Origin: Magnolia sinica
Taxonomy: Eukaryota > Streptophyta > Magnoliopsida > Magnoliales > Magnoliaceae
Length of the DNA: 64,000 bases
Assembly: GCF_029962835.1 (NCBI RefSeq)
Contig: NC_080583.1
Coordinates: forward strand, 55,469,658 to 55,533,657
Direction: 5' to 3'
Both the position numbers and the translations under genes were made by a program. Below are positions 1-11,345 of the stretch, one piece after another. How positions within the stretch are numbered: the first letter of the stretch is position 1; the number at the start of each line of letters is the position of its first letter. The notes below the pieces were generated by a model. It was not told where the DNA came from. It did no database searches and saw nothing but the letters and a program-made list of their open reading frames with translations.

Positions 1-162
1 ATGTTTAATTATTAAATTTTTGGATTGTTATATTTTATTAATGAAGTTATTTTGTCAATATATGTGTGGAATATGAAATGTAAACATATAAAACATAAGT
101 CATGCCTGCAGGTACAGAATCGGGGTCGAATATACCCAGGTGCCAGATTTCGGGGCGTGACA
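1..162 (+). mobile_element. 3' end of an LTR (fragment)
   Basis: The segment ends in GGGGCGTGACA. The same ending closes the LTR fragment at 17707, and its reverse complement opens the LTR at 11346. This identifies the right end of a Ty3/gypsy-type LTR whose left part lies outside the window. No target-site duplication can be tested because the left end is missing. Confidence 0.4.
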
Positions 163-1311
163 AATAATAATTAAACATTTATTTAAAGAAAAATGTCCAT
201 GTTCCGACTATTCAAGATTATCATCAAACACATGTCATCGTAATGTTATCATACTAAATGTTCATTACACTTATTTAAAAAATGGTAAAGAAACAAAAAT
301 AAATAAAAGAAATCTCTTTAAGCTCCTCCATGTGATCCCGATCTTGAAATTTTAAAATCCCAACAGGGTAAGCTGCGAAGCCTAGTGAGTAATCTCAACA
401 CAGGTTTTAAAATAATCTCATGTAATATGAATAAAATTGTATAAAAATACAATACATATTTGGGCAAAACAACAAATGAGGAGATTTAATAAACAAAATG
501 TTTCAATGTAAATTCAAAGAAAAATGGATGAATGAAATCAACATATGTTATACTCCATAATAACATGTGCGGTTTATTCTTTTTAACACCAGGGCCAGTT
601 TACACCGGTTGGCCAACACCCACGCCAATACAATACCTAGCCTGACAATGGGAACCTCTTGCATGATATGCTCACCCATCCAAAAGGGACTTAGTGAGGG
701 ACCCATTTGTATGTTAGCTGGTCAAACTACTATCCTACCGAACCTGGCAGTGGGAACCTTTTGCAATCCTGACATGCTCACCCACTCAAAGGGTACGGTA
801 GATGTTCCAAAAGGTACCAATTGGGTTTCTGAGACTTTCAACCCAAAGGTCTTGATCGCCCCACCTATTTACGCTTTAGGGATTTTCAACCCAGAGGACT
901 TGATCGCCTCACCTATTTTCTGGTGTTTCATAACTATTTTAATAATGCATGATTTTAATATTGCATAAATTAAATATTTCTAAAGAGATTTAATGACTCC
1001 TATTGATCAATTCATAATACGAGATGTGCACAATTTATTAAATTTAAAACAAAATTGTTAATCAATGTAAATTGCATATACATGATTAAAGTTCTACAAA
1101 AAATAAATAAATAAAAATAAAAATAAATAAACATGCAATATAATTTATTTGATTTAAGAATCCAAAATTTATAAAGTCAAGCTTTTTGCAATAATATCAT
1201 GTTAATTAAAATAAAGACAACCAAACGAAAAAAAATTAAAATGACATGTTTAAAACTATAGTAAGCAATTAAAACAAATAATAAAAATTAAACAAACAAC
1301 AATACATATCA
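163..1311. other. AT-rich non-coding stretch with imperfect internal repeats
   Basis: No gene is recognised. Between about 640 and 930 two phrases recur imperfectly: a GGGAACC..TTGCA..CTCACCCA phrase near 650 and 737, and a CTTGATCGCC.CACCTATTT phrase near 852 and 898. An open frame of 133 codons crosses these repeats, but it looks like repeat readthrough rather than a protein. The remainder is A/T-rich. Confidence 0.5.
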
Positions 1312-1645
1312 GCCCCACTCATTTTCATGTTTGCCCAGCTCATTTTCATGCTTGCCCTGTTGAATTTCATGCTTGCCCCGCTCATTTTCATGCTTACCCC
1401 GCTGAATTCCATGCTTGCCCCACTCATTTTCATGCTTGCCCCGCTCATTTTCAAAGAGCTTCAAACAATTTATCGAGAAAATGAGTGGGGCAAGCATGAA
1501 AATGAGCGGGGCAAACATGAAATTCAACCGAGCAAACATTAAATTGAGCGGGGTAAACTAGAAATTCAGCGGGGCAAACATAAAATTCAGCGGGGTAAAC
1601 TAGAAATTGAGCGGGGGAAACTGAAATTTGAGCGGGGCAAATACG
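1312..1645. repeat. 21-bp minisatellite arranged as a fold-back (tandem array facing its own inverse)
   Basis: About seven 21-bp units of the form CTCATTTTCATGCTTGCCCC run from 1312 to about 1452. After a ~24-bp spacer (AAAGAGCTTCAAAC and flank), about eight units of the reverse complement (GGGGCAAGCATGAAAATGAG form) run to about 1645. A transcript of either strand could fold into a long imperfect hairpin. All frames through it read as repetitive peptides, so its open frames are not evidence of a gene. Confidence 0.8.
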
Positions 1646-1656
1646 AAATTGAATGA

Positions 1657-1830
1657 TATATCGAGATTTAAACATCGATATTATCGGGACATACTCGATA
1701 TATCGAGAAATTACTGAAATTTCAGTGTTGGATGCTGAACATTTCAAAGGCAAAGTCGATATTATCGAGCAACACTTGATATATCGAAGACTAAAACTCG
1801 ATATTATCAAGACACTCTCGATATATGTCG
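1657..1830. repeat. Repeats of a TCGATATTATCG / CTCGATATATCGAG motif
   Basis: Three loose units carry TCGATATTATC followed 15-20 bp later by CGATATATCGA-like palindromes, near 1672-1707, 1758-1792 and 1797-1830. Such short palindromic runs are common in plant LTRs, but no LTR ends were found here. The stretch lies directly beside the fold-back array and may belong to the same element. Confidence 0.55.
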
Positions 1831-2147
1831 ATGCTTGTATTTTAAACCAAGCTTACCTAGCTAAAGTGATTATGTAACTTTAAGTAAAAAAGTTACTTCT
1901 AATTGATCTTAAAACAAGCTTACCGAACTTACTTATCTCGAATATGCTACTTATCTACTACTGTAGGCATACAAAGTAACAATTTCATTAGAAGTGAAAG
2001 AAGGGATACACCAAGCCAAATGAAAAGAATTTACAATACATAAAAATTGTTTCGTAGGTACCTTAGTGAGCATTCATGCTTTTATGATGCAACGAGGATC
2101 TATTACGTTAGAAAGGATCAAATACTATCAATATTATCTAAGTAGCC

Positions 2148-2232
2148 TGAAATTGAGCGAGCCTAGCATGAGAGGGTGTAAGGAAAACTGAAATTAAAGC
2201 GAGCTTAGTATGAGAGGGAGTGAGGAAAACTG
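2148..2232. repeat. Two-copy ~42-bp tandem repeat
   Basis: Two adjacent units begin CTGAAATT and continue through GAGCGAGCCTAGCATGAGAG-like sequence to GGAAAA. A third partial start (CTGAA) follows. Confidence 0.6.
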
Positions 2233-2404
2233 AATAGCATACTTTGGAATTTTTCTGCATAATCGCTAGAATTGTAAGTTATGATGTATAGCATACTTTA
2301 TAATTTTAGTGGATGATGAAATGAACTTTATACTTTGTCCCATTGTATGCTCGCGATCAAGTTCAATGCACATAGAACTCAATGCTTGACGATTGCTCTA
2401 GATC

Positions 2405-2490
2405 TTGAATTTCATGTTTGCCCGCTGAATTTCATGTTTGCCCCGCTCTTTTTCATGCTTACCCCGCTCTTTTTCAAAGAGCTTGAAACT
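2405..2490. repeat. Third block of the 21-bp minisatellite, same orientation as the first
   Basis: About three and a half units of the GAATTTCATGTTTGCCCCGCT form end in TTTTTCAAAGAGCTTGAAAC. This is nearly the same junction (CAAAGAGCTTCAAAC) that ends the first array at 1452-1466. The inverted array at 1476-1645 and this block face each other across about 760 bp. Confidence 0.7.
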
Positions 2491-3327
2491 GGTATGGATT
2501 CCTTCGTTGCAGCTCGAATGCCACAAATCGTTCATGTCATTAGCTGGCGTTTGAACTACACAAACCTAACTTGAAAAGGCTAGTTATGTGCAAACCTTAG
2601 CATTTCGTTGAATATGTAGTTGTGGTCACTTTCCAAATTCACTCGGTGCTTGGAAGGTCCTTGAGAAAGAAACCCAACTGAGAAGCTTTTTATTACCTGA
2701 GTTTACACCTCAAATAATAACTCCCATTGTTTTAATTGTTTTAACCAATTGCAGAATCCATTAGAATAGCAATTTATGGAAATTTAACTCAAGGGCCAAA
2801 TGTAGGATTGAGAATAGATGAATAAAGCTTCCATGAAACTTCCATTCTGTAAACATGTATGAGGATAAATTTGAGACTATCTTATATAAGCCTTTTTAAC
2901 ATGTATGGTGATCCATTTAGCCTTTTAAGCATGATAGGCTATCCTTAGGTAATTGTTGCATTAGCTGTATACTCTATACTGATTTTTCTCTTTATGGTAG
3001 TGTAATAGTGCTTGAGGAATTACTTATGGATCTTGGAAAATAACGAGGTTAGTTGGCTAAATTAGCTTCTCCTACCCCAAGATTATATGTGGTACATTAA
3101 GTATATCATTCTAGTTTAGGAGATATGCTTATTAGACAAATAGATAAAGAAATGAATTAAAAGATAGAAAAATATTTTTATATACTTATCTATACATATT
3201 TGCATATTTATGTACTAGAGAAAAATGTAAGGGAGAAAAAGTTCTCCCTTAAAAAATAAAAATAAAAATGCTAAACTGCCGCGGTGCCACTGCCGGCGGC
3301 AGTTCTGTTTTTTTTTTTGCATTACTT

Positions 3328-3611
3328 GTGTGGGTCCCATCATGAGGTCTATGTTATATCCAAACCGTCCATCTATTTAGCGAACTCATATTAAGGCTTG
3401 AGACGAAAAATAAGATAGATCTAACTATCAAGTGGACCACACTGTAAAAGGCAGTGGGGAATTGAACGTCTACCATTGAAACCCTTTTAGGGGTTACAGA
3501 AGTTTTGGATCATTATGAAATTTGTTTTTCCTCTTCATCCAGGTCTTTGTGACCCTATGAATGAACTTAGACGGGGAGGATTTCTCACAAACATCACAGT
3601 GGGCCCCACTT
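3328..3611. repeat. Copy of the dispersed GTGGGCCCCAC..TGATGTATGTGTT repeat family
   Basis: The left end reads GTGGGTCCCATCATGAGG, then TATATCCAAACCGTCCATCT. The body contains CAAGTGGACCACACTG, CCATTGAAACCCTTTT and GAAGTTTTGGATC, and it ends in CACAGTGGGCCCCAC. The same body recurs at about 15380-15650 and 39592-39860. No coding capacity is seen. Confidence 0.7.
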
Positions 3612-3715
3612 GAATTCCCATCGTCGGACCGTCCGTCAGCGCTCGTCTCTGCACGCCAGTCAGACGAAGGCAGGGGCATTTTCGTCCTCAAATTCGGTGT
3701 CCGTACGAGGAGGAC

Positions 3716-3860
3716 GGAGCGGATTGGATAGTGAACGCTTCAGTAGCCTTTTGGCTATTGAAGTGATGTGGCAAAATGCCATTGGTTAGATACTGAACGG
3801 CTGTTCCCTGGGTATAAATGCTACTCCGTTAGATCCGTTAATGGATTTTTTTCCGTTTCC
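3716..3860. repeat. Left terminal inverted repeat of the MULE
   Basis: Starts GGAGCGGATTGGATAGTGAA and ends at CCGTTTCC. It includes GGTTAGATACTGAACGGC and TATAAATGCTACTCCGTTAG, which recur inverted at the right end. Confidence 0.85.
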
Positions 3861-5009
3861 GCCGTGCACTTACTCGGCCACGGAATCTGAGTAAATTCAG
3901 TTGGGCCCACTGTGAATTCATGTGATTTATCCACATCTTCCATCTGTTTTTCTATCTAATTTTAGGCGTTGAGCCCAAAATTGAAGCTTATAAAGATCTC
4001 GAGTGGACCATACCACAGGAAACAGTTGAAATAATGATTTCCACCGTTGAAACCTTTCCAAGCCCCACGGTGATGTTTATTTTTCATCCAAACTGTTCAA
4101 AGGATCAACAAACATGGATAAAGGTAAAAAACAAATATAATCTTGATCCAAAACTTCTGTGGCCCCCAAGAATTTATCAACGGTATAAATTCAATTCACA
4201 TTGTGTGACGTCAGCAAATGCCTGCTGCCATGAAAATGGCACACGGACAAATTGCCTCGTCCATAAGTCAAAGTGAGGACACCACGAGGGGATCCTAACT
4301 GTGGGGCCCATCTTGATGTATATTCCTGTGGGGCCCACCTTGATCACAAACTTACTGGGTTGAAGACCCTTCTACATTGCCACAAGGCTTCAGTGGGATC
4401 CTGACTGTGGGGCCTACCTTGATGTATACTCCTTACATCCATGCCTTCTATCAGCTTTGAAAGGTCATTTTACGGATTGATCCCAAAAATGAAGCAGATA
4501 CAAATCTCAGGTGGACCCCACAGAGTTTGCTTAGTACGCAATCCGCTTCCCTTGGCATCATACTGGTAAACTCCATTTTCAGGTTTTATTTTTTTCTTCA
4601 ATCTCTCTCAATTTTCTCACCACCCACCTGGCATCCTAATCTCCATCCACTGCTCACTGTATTATCTCTCCTTTCTTTTATTTCTTTCCATCAAGGCTCT
4701 CCACGATACCCACCTACGGTTTGTCCAAATCAGGTTTGTGCATGTGATACATGAGAGGGGACCCCATTTATGTTGATGATTCAACCCTTGCCAACCAATG
4801 ATGGGATGCATTAGATCAAATTATCTTGGGTATGCAATGTCTGCACCAACACTAAGAAAACATTGTACCTCTTAAGTGGGATCCATTCATTTACAATGTG
4901 GTTTTTTTTAATTTTTTGATCCTTTTCTTAATATAGATACAGGTTGAAGACTTGAAGGTAAGCCAATGGAAGCTTTGAAACTAGTAAAATGCTTGTGGTG
5001 CAACCTGCA

Positions 5010-5165
5010 CAATAGAAGAGGGAGCAATTTCGGCCCTTTGAAACATGTCAATGGCACAAAAACACATCGCAAAATCCAAGCGCGACCTAGACAATAGAAA
5101 AGGGAACAATTTCCGCCCTTTCCACATGCACAATAGATAATGGAACAATTACAGCTCTTTCAAAA
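5010..5165. repeat. Triplicated ~36-bp motif inside the MULE
   Basis: Three imperfect copies of ACAATAGAAGAGGGAACAAT followed by T.CGCCCTTT occur near 5010, 5090 and 5139. Function unknown. Confidence 0.6.
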
Positions 5166-6023
5166 GCAGTTGTCCTTTCTTTTGTTAGACTTAGTTTTCT
5201 TTTAGCTTACATTAGTTATAAGCTATTGTTTATATTTAGGAAATAATGCCCCTAAATTGTTTCTATTGACTTTCATCAACAAAGTCACGAAAAAATGTTC
5301 CTTATAGTCTCTCTCTCTCCTATTTAGGTTTGTTGCAAGTGAAATTGTCTCATTCAAGCTATTCTCATCAAGTAAATGAGACTAGGATGACTCTATTTTT
5401 ACTGGCCCGAATAATCAAGACTATTTATATTTTTTCTGGGACTGTGGTACCCGGCATTTAATAAGGCATAGACAAGGCCTATATAAGAAAAAACTTAATT
5501 GTCCACTCAACTTTTGTTGCTACCAATGAAAAATGAGAAATGGCTTTCAAGTATCAATTCTTTTTTTATCATTTTTTTAATAAGGAATTAATGATAAAAT
5601 ACTGCTGTGTTTATCAAAGATTATGCTGAATTGTCATGTTCTCTTTGGCCTTGTGCTTGGATGATCCAGACCACCCATCTGTCCTGTCACATCGAATAAG
5701 TTGTACCCACAAAAAATGTCAAACCAGTGGGACAATCCCAATCATCCAATTTTCCCAGTTGACCATGGATGTTTTGACCGTAACCTTGAAGGTAGCCAAT
5801 TGGAGAGTTGAAACTGCCCATCTATGGTAGGGCCAACCATATGAACTGCCGAGATCATCAAAAGTGCATCCATTTGGGGGCATTGTGGGTGGGACATTAT
5901 ATTGGTTTATCATCTCTTGATTCATGTGGGAAATGGGTATGCAGGTCGGTCACTTGACGAGCATATTACGGTGTAGTTTGAAAATTGATACTTGAAATCC
6001 ATTTTCAAACGATACCTAGCTTT

Positions 6024-6148
6024 GGAAACGGAGAAAAATCCTTTAACGGATCTAACAGAGTAGCATTTATACAAAAGGAACAGCCATTCAGTATCTAACC
6101 AATGGCGTTTTGAAGGCTACTGAAGCGTTCAGTATCCAATCCGCACCC
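6024..6148. repeat. Right terminal inverted repeat of the MULE
   Basis: The reverse complement starts GGGTGCGGATTGGATACTGA and runs to CCGTTTCC. It matches the left arm apart from scattered substitutions and the left-arm insertion. Confidence 0.85.
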
Positions 6149-6157
6149 GAGGAGGAC

Positions 6158-6835
6158 CAAGTGCGTATGTTAAGTTTTCACTGCTTCGTAAAAACCACTG
6201 GATAAAAGGTGGGGTCCATAGTCATAAATTTCTCCCCGACTCTCCCTGCGCAGAACCTCCAGCGGACGCACATGTCCGGCTGGGTTTTGATAGTGGGCCC
6301 CACCCATCATCCAAACAGAAGATCTGGACTGTCCATTGTATCCAGAGGGGGGTCTTGACCCTCGCCTAGGTGGTCGTTTGGCCCCGTGTACACACGCACA
6401 CGTGGATCGTCGAAAAACGCAGGATGAACGACGAGTTAATTTTATACAGTGGACCACACCAAAACTCGATAAAAACCACTCATTTTCTACTGGTTTTCAC
6501 CAGGAATCCAATGAATAGGGTTGATTTCCCCGAAAACACCACTATGGGGCCCACCGATCACGTCAGCGCACCCTTGTGCGTAAGCCTACACACATCCGTG
6601 GAAAACCGGATTTCCTGGTGGTTGTGGCTCAACATCTTTCATCAGATGCAAGATCTGAACAGTCCATCATGTAGAGGATCCAAAAACATCCCAAGGGACG
6701 GTGTTTCTTTGAAAAATGGCAAGGAAAGTGGTGCTGTTTTCGCGTGTCTTCTTGGCTGCGTAAAGAGGTTACGCGGAAACTTTCTTGGCCGACTTACACA
6801 CCCCACCGCCTTGGGCACTCTCCCAGCTGACCAAC
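6158..6835. other. Non-coding flank with pieces of the dispersed GGGCCCAC repeat
   Basis: Phrases such as GTGGGCCCCACCCATCATCC (about 6293) and TGGGGCCCACCGATCACG (about 6544) mark fragments of the dispersed family. Overlapping open frames on both strands show no domain I recognise and are taken as chance frames. Confidence 0.5.
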
Positions 6836-8610
6836 AACTATAAAAGAGAGGGAGAGAGGACGTGGAGAGCATCTGAGGATGTGGAAGAGTAAGGAAGAGA
6901 GAGAAAGGAAGGAGAGAGAGAAATGGGTCGGCTAGCTGTGGAGTTTTCCTTCTTTTCTTTAACCTTTGTTTTGTTTATTTTTCTAAGAGATTTTAGTTTG
7001 ATCATGTCAAGTTAAACCTCTTAGTTAGGGCTAAGAGGTGAAGCTTGTAATGAGATTGGAGACTTTCCTTTATGCCTTTTAATTTAATTTTAATTTTTGA
7101 ACTAATTTTGATCCTAGTTTGATTATAAGGAATGCCTTTAGTTTTTAATGGTTTGTTGTAACTTAAATTACAATAGATCTGCGATAGCTTTGAGCATGTC
7201 CTTTTCTTTATTATGATTATGAAATTAGGAGGCCCTGTTGTTCACCATCGTCTCCTGGGCATGGTTGGATGATGAAACCCTTCCTAATGCTCATAACCCT
7301 CTCAGATGGATGTTGATTGGTCAGATTCTGTTGTTTACTTTGTCTCATGGGCATGACCTTGTGATGGAATCAAGTCTAATTCTCATACCTCTTATCCATT
7401 GATGACTAGATCAAAGGAAGTTCAGATTTGATTTTTAAGGTGATATCAAGCATAAATCTCCCTGATCTCTACAAGTGGAGCCTCTGAATCCCCAGTTTCC
7501 TACCTTTGAATTTCACAAGTTTAGTTTAATATTTCACCATTACTCTCTTAAAAGCCTCTAATTTAGATTACATCTTCACCTAGTTTTAGTTCAAGTTACT
7601 TTCAGATTATGTACAAGGTTCAGTCCCTGTGGATTCGACCTCGATCTTATTGAGATTATAACTACATCACAACCCTATACTTGGGGTGTGAACACTTTTA
7701 CTAGCTTGGATTGGCAATTTCGGATTGAGAGAATGCCTCTATTTATAAATTGAAAAGTTGTTGCTTCGACTCGTCTAAGGTTTAACAAATTTTTAAAATT
7801 TGAACGCGATCAAATAAAATAGTTTTTCGATTGGTTGAAGGCCCTGCTCGACTGGTCGAGGGCCCTATTTGACTGGTTGAGCATGGGCTTCGACTAGTCG
7901 AGGGTGCCAAAATTTAGTTACTGGACTTCGAGTCGAGCAACTCTCGACTAGTCGAAGGCCCCTCTTCGAATGGTCAAGCAGTCTGCTCGATTGGTCGAAG
8001 AAGCAACAGAAAAATCTTTTTTTTTTTTTTGAATTTAAACTTGGACTGGTCGAAGATTTTCTTATACTGGTCGAGTCACAGCTTAAAATAATCGAACCTA
8101 TGCTTAAACTAGCCGAACTTAAGCCTGATAAAAGTATAAAAACCCATATAAGTTGTCTTTTGAAAGCACCCAAGTCTAAGAACTTTCTAGGGTCTATTGT
8201 ACCTAAAAAGACTGAACATTGAAGTTTGAACTTCGCGGAACTTGTTCTTCTACATATTCTTTAATAGAACATGAAGTTGAAGATGGAGCTTGATCTTCTA
8301 TTAGAAGTGTAGTAGAACTTGAACTTAGTCAAGCTTGAACTTTCCATCTTGATCTACTTCATGACTTGAACTTCAGGAAGGTCTTGAACCATAGTAGATG
8401 TTGAACTTGCTTGACTTGAAGGGAGGACTTGAACTTTCCATCTTTATCCTTATTAGACAGACCACTTCATAAGCTGTTTTGTCCAACAAATTGGACAAAC
8501 AAAGGTGTGCTCTATACAATATAGCACTTACAGAGAGATTGGTTGTCTAGTATTCCTGTTGCATTACGGACATCATCCAAATGAAGACAAATCAATTTCA
8601 AGCCGAATGA
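6836..8610 (+). mobile_element. Probable LTR-retrotransposon non-coding remnant (leader-like)
   Basis: A TATA-like CTATAAAAGAGAGG at about 6838 is followed by a GA-rich leader and then AT-rich sequence. It includes TAGTTAGGGCTAAGAGG (about 7023) and CCCTGTGGATTCGACC (about 7627), phrases I associate with untranslated parts of plant LTR retrotransposons. No LTR pair, primer-binding site or coding domain could be fixed, so the assignment is tentative. Confidence 0.35.
7815..8110. repeat. Cluster of CGACTAGTCGA / GACTGGTCGA palindromic motifs
   Basis: About ten variants of TTCGACTAGTCGAAGG or ACTGGTCGAG recur every 20-40 bp on both strands. Plant LTRs often contain such runs. No protein reading is supported. 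Confidence 0.65.
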
Positions 8611-9845
8611 CTTTTGTCGCGCCTCGAATTAAATAAGTTTTCGATGTTTCTCCTTATTTGAAATTTTAATTTTAATTTTTTTACAATTAATTTTTAATTT
8701 CGAATTTCCATAATTACGGAATTACATATCCAAAAATTCATATAAGAACTAGGTTAAGCTATGCTAAGAAAGATAAATTGAAAAGTATATAGATGTGTTT
8801 GGTATAGAGCCACGAGCTAGTCTTCGCATTCTCCTTTTTATAGCTTAATGATATGTTAAAATCCTCACTGGGTTTTCTTGATGATACTGAATCATCATTC
8901 GCATTTATGACGTGCTTTATGGATAAGAAAAATCCTAGAAGTATCCGAAACTATTGGCTTCTATGATCTTCTTCTTGCAGTTGGTCGGTTCCAAAAGATC
9001 CTTGTGGCCCATTAATTTGATTCGGGATCAATCTAGGGAACCTCGAGGAATGATCCCATACCTAAAATTGATCATGGCCACTCAACGTCTCTTAGGACTC
9101 TCCGTCTCTTCTGCTCATGGTATTGGATGGTCCATATCAAACAATCACCTCCATTTAACCATCAACAGTGTAATGGTTTGGAGTGTTTGAAATGATTGAT
9201 GGACATGATCTTCTTAATATAGATCTATCATCAAAGAGGGGTTAAACCAGATCTTCCATATAGTTCTCCCATTCTTTTTATTCTGATAAATGTACAGTTT
9301 AGGATTTGATATAAACAATGTCCATTTTCTCCCAATTTGAGTCCAAATAATGGTCAAGATTCACTTGGATATCGGTTTGATCTCTCAATATTCAGAATAT
9401 TCTCAAACGCTACAAACTCTCTGAACATCTCTAGGAATATTTCCCATTTTGGAAGGACTATGAGAGATGGCTTCGCTGAGTGTATCATAGACAAATACGT
9501 GATAAAATTCGTTCTCTTGGTGGGTCTTTTATATACATGCTAGGCACGCTGCCTTATTAAATTGACATGATAAATGTGGCCACATGGCATTCGTCAATTC
9601 GTTCTCCTAATGACACATGTAAGGGTCTGTACCTCCACATTAATAGCGGAATGTATAACGCCAAAGGAAGATCAAACGAAGATACTCTCGAGTGCGAGTA
9701 GGATTTTTGCCAGTACTAACCCTCGTAGTGTCAACACGTGGTGGCCTTTCTATAAACACCCCACCTCGGGCCGATAAGCTGATTGAGATTAGACAAAATC
9801 ATAATCCATACCCTAAACCCCAATCCAAACCTCAAACCCTAATAT
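8611..9845. other. Non-coding stretch, possible LTR-derived sequence
   Basis: A TGTCGCGCCTCGAA-like start near 8616 resembles the inverted LTR end at 11346 (TGTCACGCCCC), but no matching second end or TSD was found. Short open frames are present, with nothing recognisable in them. Confidence 0.35.
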
Positions 9846-10065
9846 AATGCTCGTATCATAGTTCGTACCATTCCTTAGGATCTCGCAATCCTCCCGGTCG
9901 AATTCCGGCGACCTGCGATCCGTAGATAGCATTTGCACGCGACCTTGAGTTGTACCTTATCAACTCGAGTTGGCTCGACCCGAGACTTGTACCCTAGCGA
10001 CCACGTCGTCGCCGCTGTTCCAACGCCGCATCTCGCGCGCCGATGCGATACTCAGGCCAAGAGTT
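9846..10065 (+). mobile_element. Fragment of the same LTR family as 11346-14953, opposite orientation
   Basis: CCTCCCGGTCGAATT (about 9892), GACTTGTACCCTAGCGAC (about 9984) and CCAACGCCGCATCTC (about 10019) match, in order, the reverse complement of the LTR at 11346-12684 near its start. The match fades after about 10060. Confidence 0.6.
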
Positions 10066-10542
10066 GTGGGCCCGCATTTATTTCGAAGAAAACGGCGCGC
10101 GTTACAAATCTCAATAAAATCTCTAAAACGCATCACATCACCTCAAGTCAAGTATACATCCCATCACAAGTCAAGTACACATCCCATCACAAGTCAAGTA
10201 CCAACCCATACCCTACCCATCTCTCTCCCATTCCGAAAGTCAACTCTCTCTCTGTCTTTCTCTCCACCCATCTCTTTCTTACAACACCATCCCTCTCTCT
10301 CATACATCACTCCATCCCATCCCATTCTCCACCAAATCCCAAGCAACCATGAGAGAAAAATCCTAAGAAGAAAAGAATTTAAGAGAAGGTCCACTCCCTA
10401 CCACCCAAACTCTCATCCCCACCATCCAACCTTCATCATACACCCTTAAAGAGCTAGCTTAGGAGCCAAGGAGTCCAAAGAGTTAAAGGAGTGATATAGG
10501 TGGGTGTTTGTAATATTAGATTTCAGCTTTTGTGATGGACCA
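10066..10542. other. CT-rich non-coding stretch with a short tandem repeat
   Basis: At about 10135-10205 a ~24-bp unit, CATCCCATCACAAGTCAAGT, recurs two to three times. The following 200 bp are strongly C/T-biased on this strand. Two overlapping open frames here are low-complexity and not convincing as proteins. The bias could be a 5' leader, but no downstream gene is found. Confidence 0.45.
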
Positions 10543-11340
10543 AGTGGGGCCTACTGATTGATGGCATGGATCTCATTTGGGACCCATCTTGATATATGTA
10601 TTGATGTATGTATTAGAGGGGCCCATAGTGGCGGGGCCCCTCCATCACACCGTTTCTCTGTGTGTGTGTGTATTTCTCTCTCTCTTTCCCTGATTAATGG
10701 CCCACCTCGATGCATGATTTTTATCTACACTGTCCATTTAGCGGACTGCATCCGCTGTCCAAATCAGGGACCCACCTTGCTGCCGCATATAGCCGGCCCA
10801 CCTGGCTGTCCGTTTGGACAGGCCCGAACGAAGGGAAAATACAACTATCAGCTTGATCAGTGGGGTGGCCCACTGATGTGGACCCCACCATATACATGTG
10901 TGTGTGTGTTGTATGTGTGCCGTCCAGCAGCAAGCGCTGCTGGACATAAGCAAAACACAAAAATCAGCTTCAGGCCACACGTGGGACCCACAATGCGGTG
11001 GGAGTGGATTGGCTAATGTACCTTACAACTGCTATGTAGCTGTTGTATTGTCATCAGCAAGCTCTGTGGGCCCCACAGATGAGCATGTTGTACATCCAAA
11101 CTGTCTGGCAACAATATAGTTGCTAGATTAACTTCAGCAAGTTCTGTGGCCCCACCTGAGGCACGTGTATATCCAACCATGCATCTACACCATCCAGGTG
11201 GGGCCCACCTTAATACATATCATCTATATCAGCACCGCCCGCCTGTGTGGGACGGTGCTGGTGGGGCCCTACCATGATATGTGTCTATCTATGTCGTCCG
11301 TCCAGCAGCAATATGGCTGCTCGATTAACGTCAGCAGGTT
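10543..11340. repeat. Several abutting copies of the dispersed GGGCCCAC repeat
   Basis: The GTGGGGCC..TGATATATGTAT end type recurs near 10546, 10865, 11060, 11145, 11200 and 11260. It is often preceded by a GTCAGCAAGTTCTGTGG-type phrase (11050, 11134, 11325). The stretch is non-coding. Confidence 0.65.
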
Positions 11341-11345
11341 CTTTG

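Larger units (their letters stand above)
1831..3327. other. Non-coding stretch, no gene seen
   Basis: AT-rich sequence with no credible coding region. It contains the short tandem repeat at about 2148-2232 and the third minisatellite array at about 2405-2490, both listed separately. A TATA-rich tract occurs at about 3175-3215. Confidence 0.5.
3716..6148. mobile_element. Mutator-like DNA transposon (non-autonomous MULE), complete
   Basis: The two ends are long terminal inverted repeats (3716-3860 and 6024-6148) that match closely apart from a ~21-bp insertion in the left arm. Identical 9-bp target-site duplications, GAGGAGGAC, flank the element at 3707-3715 and 6149-6157. Long TIRs plus a 9-bp TSD are the hallmarks of MULEs. 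Each TIR carries a TATAAATGC box reading inward. The interior has no transposase; it holds copies of the dispersed GGGCCCAC repeat (about 3905-4520 and 5660-5925), a CT-rich leader-like stretch (about 4570-4735) and a triplicated short motif. The CT-rich part could be captured host sequence (Pack-MULE style), but I cannot name a donor gene. Confidence 0.85.

Noticed and set aside
567..968. 133-codon open frame on the plus strand
   Set aside because: It crosses imperfect internal repeats, has no recognisable domain, and its surroundings are non-coding LTR-like sequence.
1269..1810. Overlapping open frames on both strands giving repetitive peptides
   Set aside because: They are readthrough of a 21-bp (7-codon) minisatellite, which stays open in several frames by periodicity.
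6370..6843. 157-codon open frame
   Set aside because: It spans dispersed-repeat fragments and flank; no domain; an overlapping frame on the other strand is equally open.
9933..10449. Two overlapping 139- and 159-codon frames
   Set aside because: The first part is an LTR fragment read through; the rest is CT-rich low-complexity sequence.
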